From Klebsiella oxytoca NBRC 105695 (GTDB taxonomy: Bacteria; Pseudomonadota; Gammaproteobacteria; Enterobacterales; Enterobacteriaceae): a DNA stretch of 64,000 bases. Where the stretch lies: positions 62,001-126,000 of the forward strand of contig NZ_BCZK01000005.1 of assembly GCF_001598695.1 (NCBI RefSeq), read 5' to 3'. Within the stretch, counting starts at the first letter, position 1, and every line of letters begins with the position of its first letter. Below are positions 7,343-15,493 of this stretch, one piece after another. Both the position numbers and the translations under genes were made by a program. The notes under the pieces are model-generated. The model made no database searches. It saw only the letters and a list, made by a program, of their open reading frames with translations, and had not been told where the DNA came from.

Positions 7343-8245
7343 ATGCCCGAACGCGAGAAAAACATCCATATTCAACCCTCATCTTCAATCTCCCGCACCC
7401 ATATTCTACCGGCGCTGCTGGCGATCGTCGCCGTGACCGGACTGTGCGCGTATATCTCGTCGCCGCTGGGGCCGTGGCGCGAAATTTTGATTAATCCCGG
7501 AATGTATATCGATCTGCTGGCGCTGCTATTTCTGCTGTTTATGCTCTGGAGCTCCACCAAAGTGCGCATGAATCACGTGGCGGTTAACTGGGTACGCTAC
7601 GGACTGCTGCTGTGGATTGCCGGCGGTACGTTCGATCTGATGGATGAAATCTTTCACCAGCCGCGCTGGATGGGGTACTACTGCGAAGATCTGCTGCGCC
7701 TGTCCGGCATGCTGCTGAGCGCAGTCGGGGTCTACAAAATTATTGAGCGCATCAATCTGCTGTACGTTGATGCGCGTTCCCAATCATTAAAGGATGAGCT
7801 GACCCAACTGCCTAACCGTCGCTTCTTTATCGACACCATCCGCGAGAAGGAGGGACGCAGGCTGGGGCTAATGATTGTCGATATCGATTACTTCAAGAAA
7901 ATTAATGATACCTGGGGCCATCTGGTGGGGGACGAAGTCCTCTTTGCTCTCGGTAAGCAGCTGGCTAAGCTCACCAGCGATAAGGTGCTGCCTTCGAGGA
8001 TTGGCGGCGAAGAGTTTGCCATTATTGTCGACGGAATGACGGCGCAGGAAGTGGATGAACTGGCGCAGGCTATTCTGCAAAACGCCCGGGCGATCCTGAT
8101 CAACCACGACCATCCGCTGTCGATCAGTATCGGCGTTGGTCTGCGTAACAAAGGGGAACCGCAAAACCTGTTCATTAAAAAGGTCGATGACGCCCTCTAT
8201 AAGGCCAAAAATAACGGTCGCGGGCGGGTCGAGTGGGCCGTCTGA
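7343..8245 (+). CDS. Membrane-bound diguanylate cyclase (GGDEF domain)
   Basis: Makes cyclic di-GMP from GTP. About 300 residues: an N-terminal membrane domain with roughly four segments (HILPALLAIVAVTGLCAYI, YIDLLALLFLLFMLW, YGLLLWIAGGTF and LLRLSGMLLSAVGVY), then a GGDEF domain from DELTQLPNRR to the C-terminus. The active-site loop reads GGEEF (residues 221-225), compatible with activity. The product-inhibition RxxD five residues upstream is absent, so feedback control may be lacking. The start at 7343 has AAGAGA seven bases upstream; an ATG at 7301 is also in frame. It ends one base from the convergent AraC gene. Confidence 0.85.
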   Translation: MPEREKNIHIQPSSSISRTHILPALLAIVAVTGLCAYISSPLGPWREILINPGMYIDLLALLFLLFMLWSSTKVRMNHVAVNWVRYGLLLWIAGGTFDLMDEIFHQPRWMGYYCEDLLRLSGMLLSAVGVYKIIERINLLYVDARSQSLKDELTQLPNRRFFIDTIREKEGRRLGLMIVDIDYFKKINDTWGHLVGDEVLFALGKQLAKLTSDKVLPSRIGGEEFAIIVDGMTAQEVDELAQAILQNARAILINHDHPLSISIGVGLRNKGEPQNLFIKKVDDALYKAKNNGRGRVEWAV

Positions 8246-8246
8246 G

Positions 8247-9080
8247 TTAGCCCTGCTGCGCGCTGCGGCAGTGGCGACGATATTCTGATGGCGAACGCTC
8301 GGTGTAGCGTTTAAACACCCGGCAAAAATAGTTGCTGTCGACGAACCCGCAGTTGTGGGCGATCTCTTTTACCTTGAGATCGTAGCCGCGCAGCAGCTTT
8401 TTGGCCTTTTCCAGGCGTACGCTGGTGAGAAACTCATTAAAACCGACGGAGCCGGATTTCTGGAAAATATGCGACAGGTAATTGGGCGTAATATGAAAGC
8501 GTTTCGCCACCGACTCGCGGGTCAGGGGCTGGCTGAGATGCTCTTCGAGATAGTCCTGCACCGCCAGAAACAGATCGCGACTGCGGCTGACGCGCATCTC
8601 CAGCCCCACCAGCTGTTCAAGGCAGTGGCTTAACAGGGCCGCGACCACCAGCCTGGCGGTCACCGCATCCGGCTGCAGGCAGATTTCATTAAGCGATAGC
8701 AGCAGATAGGAGCCGACGCGCGGCCCGAGGCGGGCAACGTTCTGCTTTTCCGTGCGCAGCTGCTTGCCGTCCCAGTACTGAACGCAGAATCCGAGCTTCT
8801 GGCGGCCAAAGAGGATGCTTAACGTCGATGCCGGCCCGGTCCACTCCGGCAGCGTCCACTTGCCCGCCTGAACGTAGAGCACCTGCGAGGCGGAGAGCAT
8901 CGTCTCCGATAGCGGCAGCCCGCTCTCCTTAAGTTCACCCTCAAGCACAATTTCCAGCCGCGGAAAGGGCACTTTAAACGCCAGCGCAGGCTCGGAGATA
9001 TCCGGGTCGGGGAATCTGACGTGCAGATTATCTTTCTGATTTACTAAACGATTTAAAATATCCGCCAGATCGTCAATCAT
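8247..9080 (-). CDS. yijO: AraC-family regulator, YijO type
   Basis: About 277 residues. The N-terminal sensing domain contains PRLEIVLEGELKESGLP and VLYVQAGKWTLPEW; the C-terminal double HTH spans about residues 175-270 (ESVAKRFHITPNYLSHIFQ, then KVKEIAHNCGFVDSNYFCRVFKRY). In E. coli, yijO closes the frw-pfl cluster in the same orientation, so it is the likely regulator of the PTS/glycyl-radical genes here. A phytanoyl-CoA dioxygenase-family gene now lies between it and frwD. The ATG at 9080 follows AAGG at good distance; a TTG 24 nt upstream is an alternative. Confidence 0.82.
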   Translation of the reverse strand: MIDDLADILNRLVNQKDNLHVRFPDPDISEPALAFKVPFPRLEIVLEGELKESGLPLSETMLSASQVLYVQAGKWTLPEWTGPASTLSILFGRQKLGFCVQYWDGKQLRTEKQNVARLGPRVGSYLLLSLNEICLQPDAVTARLVVAALLSHCLEQLVGLEMRVSRSRDLFLAVQDYLEEHLSQPLTRESVAKRFHITPNYLSHIFQKSGSVGFNEFLTSVRLEKAKKLLRGYDLKVKEIAHNCGFVDSNYFCRVFKRYTERSPSEYRRHCRSAQQG

Positions 9081-9332
9081 TCCGTACGCCTTAGAAGAGA
9101 ACAATTATCTTGTTGATTATAATCTATTTTATCAGTGGTGATTTGTTCTGTGTCAGGCTGGGTCGCGAATGTTTGCCCTACAGAAAGAGGAAAAAAGCTG
9201 GATTTTGATAGCCATCACACTTTTCTTCCTCGCGTACGCTTGTCCAGTTTTTCGTAGTTTTGGCCTCATGTATTCCCGTTCGGTGCAGATTAGAGTTTGT
9301 TTTGTGTTATCGATAAGTTAAGGAATAGAAAT

Positions 9333-10100
9333 ATGGAACAACAATCTGCGGTTTATCTGGATGCGCTGGGGGCAAATGTTGCGCTGAGCCCGACAATGAA
9401 ACAGGAACTGGATACCCTGGGCTACACCGTTGTGCATAACGTGGTGGACGCGGAGTGGCTGGCGGCGATGCGTGAGCTTATCGACGCCATCGTCGAGAGA
9501 GAGGGCGACAGTCTGGCCATTGAACACCACCAGGAAGCGACCGCCACGCGCATTGCCAACCTGATTAATAAAGGGGTGATTTGGGAAAAGGTCTGGTCGC
9601 ATCCGCTGATACTTTCCGCCTGCCGGTATATTTTTCAGGGCGATTTTAAAGTCTCCAGCCTGAACGCGCGGGAAGCGTTGTTTAACGGCGGCCATCAGCC
9701 GCTGCATGCGGACTGGAAAAAACCGCGTCCTGACTTTCCGAAAGTACATCTGGTGAATACGATATGGGCTATTGATGACCTGAGCGCTGAAAACGGCGCA
9801 CCGCGCATTATCCCCGGCACCCATTTGCGTCCGGAGCTACCGGAAGAGGTGCTGGACGACCCGGAGCTGGCGCATCCTGATGAAGTGGTGTTCGCCGCGC
9901 CGGCGGGCAGCGTGATGATTTATAACGCCCACGCCTGGCACGGCGGGACGCGCAACCGCGTCGGCAGCAGAAGGCGGGTGCTGCACGGCTTATATATCGA
10001 CAGAGCGGATACCGCGCAGCAGGATCAGCAGCGCTGGCTGACGCCGGAAACCGCCAGCCGTTTGACCCCCGCGCAGAAATGGCTGCTGGGGGTGGCGTAA
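9333..10100 (+). CDS. Phytanoyl-CoA dioxygenase (PhyH) family Fe(II)/2-oxoglutarate oxygenase
   Basis: A 255-residue protein with the double-stranded beta-helix metal triad: His125 and Asp127 in LHADWKKP, and His203 in NAHAWHGGTRN. Arg207 is well placed to bind 2-oxoglutarate. GAPRIIPGTH is typical of the PhyH family. Bacterial members hydroxylate varied small molecules, so the substrate is unknown. It is divergent from yijO with a 252-nt gap, and convergent with frwD across a REP pair. It is absent from the E. coli version of this locus. The ATG at 9333 has AAGGA upstream; an earlier in-frame ATG at 9297 has none. Confidence 0.85.
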   Translation: MEQQSAVYLDALGANVALSPTMKQELDTLGYTVVHNVVDAEWLAAMRELIDAIVEREGDSLAIEHHQEATATRIANLINKGVIWEKVWSHPLILSACRYIFQGDFKVSSLNAREALFNGGHQPLHADWKKPRPDFPKVHLVNTIWAIDDLSAENGAPRIIPGTHLRPELPEEVLDDPELAHPDEVVFAAPAGSVMIYNAHAWHGGTRNRVGSRRRVLHGLYIDRADTAQQDQQRWLTPETASRLTPAQKWLLGVA

Positions 10101-10123
10101 ATTAAATTGCCGAAACACGGTGT

Positions 10124-10210
10124 TCCCGGAGGCGGTGCTGCGCACCTGTCCGGGCTACAAAATCGTTGAGCACCGGTAGCCCGGACAGACGCATCGCGCC
10201 GCCTCCGGGA
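10124..10210. repeat. REP pair (inverted, BIME-like)
   Basis: Two head-to-head units of about 35 nt (CCCGGAGGCGGTGCTGCGCA... and its inverted partner ending GCCTCCGGGA) separated by 16 nt. They lie between the convergent PhyH and frwD stops. The same unit recurs near 30.3, 38.8 and 55.8 kb. Confidence 0.8.
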
Positions 10211-10220
10211 TTTCCCGCTC

Positions 10221-10562
10221 TCAAGGGATCTCAATATAAACCACCGGCTTTTTCATAATGCATTTAACCGCTTCGACAATCTGCTGCGGCTGCAGCAGAA
10301 AAGTTTTGATGCTGGTCTTAATGGTGCGGATGCCGTTGAAGCGTCTGGCATCGTCAATTTCAATATCCGTCACCAGCAGAACGACATCGGCATGGGCAAT
10401 ATCGTCAGCGGTAATTTTGTTCTCAACCCCCAGCGCGCCCTGGGTTTCGATTTTGATATTCCATTTCTCATGGTGGCCGACCTTTTCCAGGCGTTCGGCC
10501 GCCATATAAGTGTGAGCGACGCCGCTGACGCAGGCCGTGACGGCAACGATATTGAAATCCAT
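10221..10562 (-). CDS. frwD: PTS fructose-like EIIB component
   Basis: A 113-residue EIIB-fructose domain. The phosphorylated cysteine is Cys11 in VTACVSGVAHTYMAAE. Length and position at the end of the cluster match E. coli FrwD. It would take phosphate from PtsA and pass it to sugar bound by FrwC. It follows pflC by 15 nt in one operon and ends in a REP region. FrwD and FrwB are two separate EIIB units; why both exist is not known. Confidence 0.88.
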   Translation of the reverse strand: MDFNIVAVTACVSGVAHTYMAAERLEKVGHHEKWNIKIETQGALGVENKITADDIAHADVVLLVTDIEIDDARRFNGIRTIKTSIKTFLLQPQQIVEAVKCIMKKPVVYIEIP

Positions 10563-10577
10563 AGCATCCTCCAGGCG

Positions 10578-11456
10578 TTATCCGCCAATGGTCACGCTAA
10601 AACCGGCCCGTTCGGCCAGCGTCTTGAATGGCTGAATCTCAGATTCTGCAGGGGCCTTAATCATCGACATCGACCATTTTTTTCCCAGTAAATGATATTT
10701 TGGTTCGCCGAACTGATGGAACGGCAGAAGATGAATTTCGCGCAGCTTAAAGGGGGCCAAAAACGCCAGGATCTGGCGGAAATTCTCTTCGTTAAGCGTA
10801 AATCCCGGAATCAGCGGCACCCGGGGAATTAGCGGGATTTGGGCTTCGACCAGACGGGTGAAGTTATCCAGCACCCGCGGCATATTCATCCGCAGCTGCT
10901 CCCGGGCCAGCGTTTCATCCATGATTTTCAGGTCGAACAGCACTTCGTCGCACGCCTGAGCCAGCGGAAAAAAGCGGCTGAACGCGGTATCGCCCGCTGT
11001 TTCAATTGCCGTTCTGATCCCCCATTCGCGCAAGCGGCGCAGAAAACGCGCGGCAAATTCGGCCTGCATCAGGACTTCGCCGCCCGACAGGGTCACGCCG
11101 CCGCCCGAGGCACGGAAGAAGATCTCATCCTTCAGCACCTCTTTAAGCAGATGATCGAGGGTAACGTCGCGGCCAATCTGCTCCCACGCGCCGGAGGGGC
11201 ACTCGACCACGTCCTGCTGGCAGCGCGAGCAGCGCAGGCACTTGCTCTCCCGGCGTACGGTCTGAATTTTCGGCGAGATCGACTCCGGATTAGCGCACCA
11301 CGGACAGGTATGCGGGCAGCCCTTAAAAAACACCACGGTGCGGATCCCCTGACCGTCATTCAAAGAGTAGCGCTGGATGTTAAAAATGCGCGCCTTATCG
11401 GCGCGCGTTTCCATGACCTCACAGCTGATGCGCGGTGCGGCGGATAATGTCATCCT
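10578..11456 (-). CDS. pflC: Glycyl-radical enzyme activase, radical SAM
   Basis: Installs the glycyl radical on PflD. The radical-SAM cluster is GCPHTCPWC (CxxxCxxC) near residue 40, and a second cysteine-rich insert for an extra cluster is seen at CLRCSRCQQDVVEC. SGGEVLMQ is the conserved SAM-binding GGE. The start at 11456 has AGGAG eight bases upstream and gives 292 residues, the same as E. coli PflC. It overlaps the 3' end of pflD by 38 nt, so translation is coupled. A longer frame beginning at 11522 is rejected. Confidence 0.9.
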   Translation of the reverse strand, partial: RMTLSAAPRISCEVMETRADKARIFNIQRYSLNDGQGIRTVVFFKGCPHTCPWCANPESISPKIQTVRRESKCLRCSRCQQDVVECPSGAWEQIGRDVTLDHLLKEVLKDEIFFRASGGGVTLSGGEVLMQAEFAARFLRRLREWGIRTAIETAGDTAFSRFFPLAQACDEVLFDLKIMDETLAREQLRMNMPRVLDNFTRLVEAQIPLIPRVPLIPGFTLNEENFRQILAFLAPFKLREIHLLPFHQFGEPKYHLLGKKWSMSMIKAPAESEIQPFKTLAERAGFSVTIGG

Positions 11457-13716
11457 GAATCTCCTGCGACAGCTCAACGAAAAAGGCGCTGTAACCCGCA
11501 ACGCGCACCACCAGACCGGCAAAATCCTGCGGCCGCTGCTGGGCTTCGCGCAGCGTATCGGCGTTGACCACGTTGAACTGAATATGCTGTAGCCTCAGCC
11601 TGGTGAATGCCTGCAGGAAGTCGGCCAGCTTATTCAGGCCGCTGTCGCCGGCAAGCGTTGCCGGGGTGAATTTGACGTTCAGCAGCGTACCGTTGGAGAG
11701 CAGAAAGTTATCCAGCTTGCTGACCGACTTGAGCACCGCGGTCGGTCCCTGAACGTCCTGGCCGAGCATCGGCGACAGCCCGCCGTCCGCCAGCTGTTCT
11801 CCCGCCAGGCGTCCGTCCGGGGTGGCGCCGACGACCGAACCGAGCGGCACGTGGGCAGAGACGGTATAGGAACCCGGCGTAAACTGACCGCCGCGCGGGT
11901 TCTGGTATTGTTCTACCTCTTTGCAGTAAAAGCGCAGTAGATCGGCGCTGATGTTGTCCACTTCGTCAATATCGTTGCCGTATTTCTCGAAGCGGTTGAT
12001 CAGGCGAGCGCGAATTTTTTCCCCTTCCGGCGTCTGGAAATTGGCTTTCAGCACTGCGATAAGTTCAGCGAAGCTGAGCCGTTTCTGCTCAAAAACCATC
12101 CCTTTTAGCGCGTGCAGCGAGTCGCTGAGGTTAGCAATGCCGATGCCCTGGACCCCGGAGAAGTTATAGCGCGCGCCGCCTGCGGTAATATCCTGACCGT
12201 GCTGCACGCAATCCTCAATAAAAGAAGAGAGCAGGGGAACCGGCGCCCAGTCGCGGTGGCCGATATCGCAAATGTTGCTGCCTTCCACCATCAGCTTAAT
12301 GTAATAGCGAATCTTGTCGCGGATCTGGTTAATCAGCCCATCCCAAGTGATATCAGGATTGCTTTCGTTTTCCAGCATCACGATTTCCATCACCTTCAGC
12401 AGGTTAAACATGGCGATATCGTGCAGGCCGTAGGTGCGCCCCGGGATCGACAGCTCAACGCAGCCAACCACCGAATAATCCCGCGCGTCCTCCAGCGATA
12501 CGCCGCGGTTGAGAAATGCCGGGATCACCACTTCATCATTAAAGATTTGCGGAATGCCGGTACCGAGGCGAATGGTCTCGGCGGTTTTGCGCAGGAAAGG
12601 ACGATCGATGAGTTCGTTGACGCGTACGCCAAGGTTCGGCTGCGGCAGTCGAACGTTCTGGTAGGCGTCGAGGGACAGAAACGACAAAATATTAACCGCG
12701 CTGCGTCCGGTCTCGGTCAGGCCGCCGAGCAGCGCGGTATAGCCGGTCGGGAAGCCTGCAAAGTAGCGCGCGCTGCTGGTGGAGCGCAGCAGAACGATAT
12801 CGTTGCACTTCACCCACAGCGACTCCAGCAGCTCCTGAAGAAACTGCGGATCCTGGCCGCGATTCAGCGAAGCCTGATAGTACGGCAGCATGTACTGGTC
12901 AAAACGTCCCAGCGAGATGGAGCTGGCGTTGGATTCATACTGCAAAATGATGTTCATATACCAGAAGAGCTGGCAGGCCTGCCAGAAATCTTCCGGGCGG
13001 TGTACCGCATTATGGCGGGAGATGTTGGCGATGGTCTCCAGCTCTTTGCGCCGCTGTTCATCAGCACAATCGGCGGCCATTTCATCGGCAAGGGCCGCAT
13101 AGCGCAGAATATGGCGCTGGGAGGCTTCCAGCAGGATCAGCACCGCCTGATAAAAACTGTTCTGCGGGTGCTGCTGACGCACCGCCTTAATCTCCGTCAC
13201 CAGCGCGGCGAGGCCGTTTTCCAGCAGGCGAGGGTAGTCGATAATGATATGTCCCTGGCCCTTATCGGTCTGGTTGACGCTAAAAATCTGCGTGCTGACG
13301 GCGTTTTTGACTTCATCGGTCATCTGGGCGTTGATGAAGTCCTTCATCGAGCGATTTTCCCAGTAGGGGAACAGCTCTTCGCGATAGATGCGCTTGTCTT
13401 CTTCGCTGATATTGAAACGGTCCTGCGGGCGGGTCGGGAACTGGTCCAGCTCCTTGAGCAGCCAGTAGGGGTCCATCTCCGGGGACATAATTCCGGCGCG
13501 CGGCTTGATGGTTCGGTTGCCGGCAATCAGTTCATCATCACGAATCGAAATCTGCACATGATCGAGGATCCATGCGGTCGCTTTCGCCCGGCGGATCATT
13601 ACCGGCTCACCCTCCGTCTGTTTATGGCTGGCGGTGTAGAGCAGCGCCCGCTCGAGTGAGATTTCGCGCGGGTTGGCGAACAGAAGATCTTTTAAGCGTT
13701 GAGTGCGATTGGTCAT
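11419..13716 (-). CDS. pflD: Glycyl-radical enzyme, PFL2/glycerol-dehydratase type
   Basis: A 765-residue oxygen-sensitive lyase/dehydratase. The active-site Cys419 is in VVGCVELS and the radical Gly741 in RVAGYSAFF, 24 residues from the end. The conserved GCVE rather than the CC pair of true pyruvate formate-lyase puts it in the dehydratase-like branch. E. coli PflD has the same length and unknown substrate. The ATG at 13716 has GGAG six bases away; the 12-nt longer frame lacks a site. It lies between frwB and pflC, so the PTS substrate or a product of it is probably the enzyme's substrate under anaerobiosis. Confidence 0.9.
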   Translation of the reverse strand: MTNRTQRLKDLLFANPREISLERALLYTASHKQTEGEPVMIRRAKATAWILDHVQISIRDDELIAGNRTIKPRAGIMSPEMDPYWLLKELDQFPTRPQDRFNISEEDKRIYREELFPYWENRSMKDFINAQMTDEVKNAVSTQIFSVNQTDKGQGHIIIDYPRLLENGLAALVTEIKAVRQQHPQNSFYQAVLILLEASQRHILRYAALADEMAADCADEQRRKELETIANISRHNAVHRPEDFWQACQLFWYMNIILQYESNASSISLGRFDQYMLPYYQASLNRGQDPQFLQELLESLWVKCNDIVLLRSTSSARYFAGFPTGYTALLGGLTETGRSAVNILSFLSLDAYQNVRLPQPNLGVRVNELIDRPFLRKTAETIRLGTGIPQIFNDEVVIPAFLNRGVSLEDARDYSVVGCVELSIPGRTYGLHDIAMFNLLKVMEIVMLENESNPDITWDGLINQIRDKIRYYIKLMVEGSNICDIGHRDWAPVPLLSSFIEDCVQHGQDITAGGARYNFSGVQGIGIANLSDSLHALKGMVFEQKRLSFAELIAVLKANFQTPEGEKIRARLINRFEKYGNDIDEVDNISADLLRFYCKEVEQYQNPRGGQFTPGSYTVSAHVPLGSVVGATPDGRLAGEQLADGGLSPMLGQDVQGPTAVLKSVSKLDNFLLSNGTLLNVKFTPATLAGDSGLNKLADFLQAFTRLRLQHIQFNVVNADTLREAQQRPQDFAGLVVRVAGYSAFFVELSQEIQDDIIRRTAHQL

Positions 13717-13767
13717 GACAAACTCCATGTTATTTTGCGGGGCGCAGGGCGCGCCCCGGGCATTCAG

Positions 13768-14088
13768 TCAGGCATTCTGTGAAAGGTGGCTGTCGATTTT
13801 GTTCATAATGGCTTCGGCGCGCTTCACGGCATCACTGATGTTGACGCGCACGATGGTTTTACCGGCAAAGCGTTCTTCAAACTTAATGCCGATATCTTTG
13901 GTCAGAATCACCATATCGGCGCTGGCGACGTCTTCTGCGGTCAGCTCGTTCTCAATGCCGATGGAGCCCTGAGTCTCGACTTTGACCTGCCAGCCTTTGG
14001 CTTTAGCGGCGCTCTCCAGCGATTCGGCGGCCATATAGGTATGGGCAACGCCAGAGGGGCAAGCGGTAACGGCGATAATTTTGGTCAT
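13768..14088 (-). CDS. frwB: PTS fructose-like EIIB component
   Basis: A 106-residue EIIB-fructose protein with phosphocysteine Cys10 in VTACPSGVAHTYMAAE. It is nearly the same at that site as FrwD, its paralogue in the operon. Length equals E. coli FrwB. It sits 20 nt after frwC and 51 nt before pflD. Confidence 0.9.
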   Translation of the reverse strand: MTKIIAVTACPSGVAHTYMAAESLESAAKAKGWQVKVETQGSIGIENELTAEDVASADMVILTKDIGIKFEERFAGKTIVRVNISDAVKRAEAIMNKIDSHLSQNA

Positions 14089-14108
14089 ACGATATTCCTT
14101 CCACTGTT

Positions 14109-15185
14109 TCAGTTAATTTCGAAATCAAGATCCATCTCGTCATCGGCTTTGGCGTCTGACGTTTTCTTTTTCGCCAGGGCTTTGAGCAGAATGACGCAGG
14201 CGGCGCTGACGATGGCGCCGACCGCCAGACCGGCAACAAACCCGCCTTTACCTTCGACGACCGGCAGAACGATGAGCCCGCCCCAGCCGGCGTAGCACTG
14301 GGCGCCGAGCAGCGCGGCGGTGACGCAGCCGGTGGCGGCGCCGATCATATTGGCCGGGATAACGCGCAGCGGGTCGGCGGCGGCGAAGGGGATCGCGCCT
14401 TCGGTCACGCCAACGCAGCCCATCACCAGCGCGGCTTTCCCGGTTTCGCGCTCTTCCGCGGAGAAATATTTACGCCCAATCAGCGTTGCCAGGCCCATGC
14501 CCAGCGGCGGCACGGCGATACCGACGGCGGCGATGGCCACTACGCTGTAAACGCCCTGAGAAACGCAAATCAGCATGAAGGCGTAGGCGACTTTATTCAC
14601 CGGACCGCCCATGTCGAAGGCCAGCATCAGGCCCATAATGATGGCGAGAATAACGATGCTGCCTTCGCGCATGCCCTGCAGCCAGCCGGTCAGACTGGCG
14701 GTCAGCGCGCCAATCGGCTCGCCGAGACCCCACATCATGATCCCGGCGGTTATAAAGGTGCCGATAATCGGGATAACGAAGATGGGCATCACCGAGCGCA
14801 GCACCTTGTGCACCGGGATTTTCTTCAGGTAGTAAACCACCAGCCCGCCAATGATCCCGGCAATCAGCGCCCCGAAGAAACCGGCGCCGAAGCTGTTGCC
14901 GACCCAGGCGCCGATGGCGCAGGGGGCCAGCGCCGCGCGGTCGGAGATGGAGTAGCCGATATAGGCCGCCAGAAATGGCACCATTAGCGTCAGACCGGCG
15001 ACGCCGATATCAAACAGTTTTTTCAGGTTAGGGTCGGTGGCGGCATCGGGCACCGCGCCCTTGCCGTACAACATGACGGAGACTGCCAGCAAGATCCCAC
15101 CGGACACGACAAACGGGATCATATGTGAAACCCCGGTCATGAGGTGCTGGCGGGTATTTTTTAATATTTGCACCAGTTCGTTCAT
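14109..15185 (-). CDS. frwC: PTS fructose-like EIIC permease
   Basis: A 358-residue inner-membrane sugar channel of the fructose EIIC family. About nine or ten hydrophobic segments are seen, with the family loop GEPIGAL and the cytosolic-gate motif GVTEGAIPFA. The C-terminus (KKKTSDAKADDE) is charged and cytoplasmic. It is first in the frwCB-pflDC-frwD operon and divergent from ptsA. The transported sugar is not known even in E. coli. Confidence 0.9.
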   Translation of the reverse strand: MNELVQILKNTRQHLMTGVSHMIPFVVSGGILLAVSVMLYGKGAVPDAATDPNLKKLFDIGVAGLTLMVPFLAAYIGYSISDRAALAPCAIGAWVGNSFGAGFFGALIAGIIGGLVVYYLKKIPVHKVLRSVMPIFVIPIIGTFITAGIMMWGLGEPIGALTASLTGWLQGMREGSIVILAIIMGLMLAFDMGGPVNKVAYAFMLICVSQGVYSVVAIAAVGIAVPPLGMGLATLIGRKYFSAEERETGKAALVMGCVGVTEGAIPFAAADPLRVIPANMIGAATGCVTAALLGAQCYAGWGGLIVLPVVEGKGGFVAGLAVGAIVSAACVILLKALAKKKTSDAKADDEMDLDFEIN

Positions 15186-15279
15186 TGTTTTTCTCCTGAG
15201 CGCTGCGTGGCCCGTGACTGAGTTGATGTCTCAACATTAGAAAAAGGGCGGCGCATAAAATAGTAGAGAAAAAGTGCAT

Positions 15280-15415
15280 TTACTGGATATTTGTAAGGCG
15301 AGGAGAAAATTGCGATCCACCTCAAATCTTAGTTCTGGTGGGTTTTTGACGCCCTTCACGAGGCGATTTGTGACCACGAGCATAAAAAAGATTCAGCCAT
15401 ACAATTATCCAGTAA
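15280..15415. promoter_or_regulatory. Paired inverted 10-mers in the frwC/ptsA divergent promoter region
   Basis: TTACTGGATA (15280-15289) recurs as its exact reverse complement TATCCAGTAA at 15406-15415, about 117 nt apart inside the 308-nt gap. One copy is close to each gene's expected promoter. This looks like matched operator half-sites for one regulator, with YijO the natural candidate. The rest of the gap holds a poor CRP-like half (TTTGTGACC near 15367) and no ORF. Confidence 0.5.
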
Positions 15416-15493
15416 TTACCACTTTTATCGTGTAGTGGCGGGCGGCTTCTTTCTTTACCTTTTGGCTAATACGCATTATTCAGGAGGAAGGCG

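Noticed and set aside
12112-13659. 515-codon plus-strand open frame opposite pflD
   Set aside because: Fully antisense to a conserved glycyl-radical enzyme with intact motifs. It is a codon-bias shadow in GC-rich DNA.
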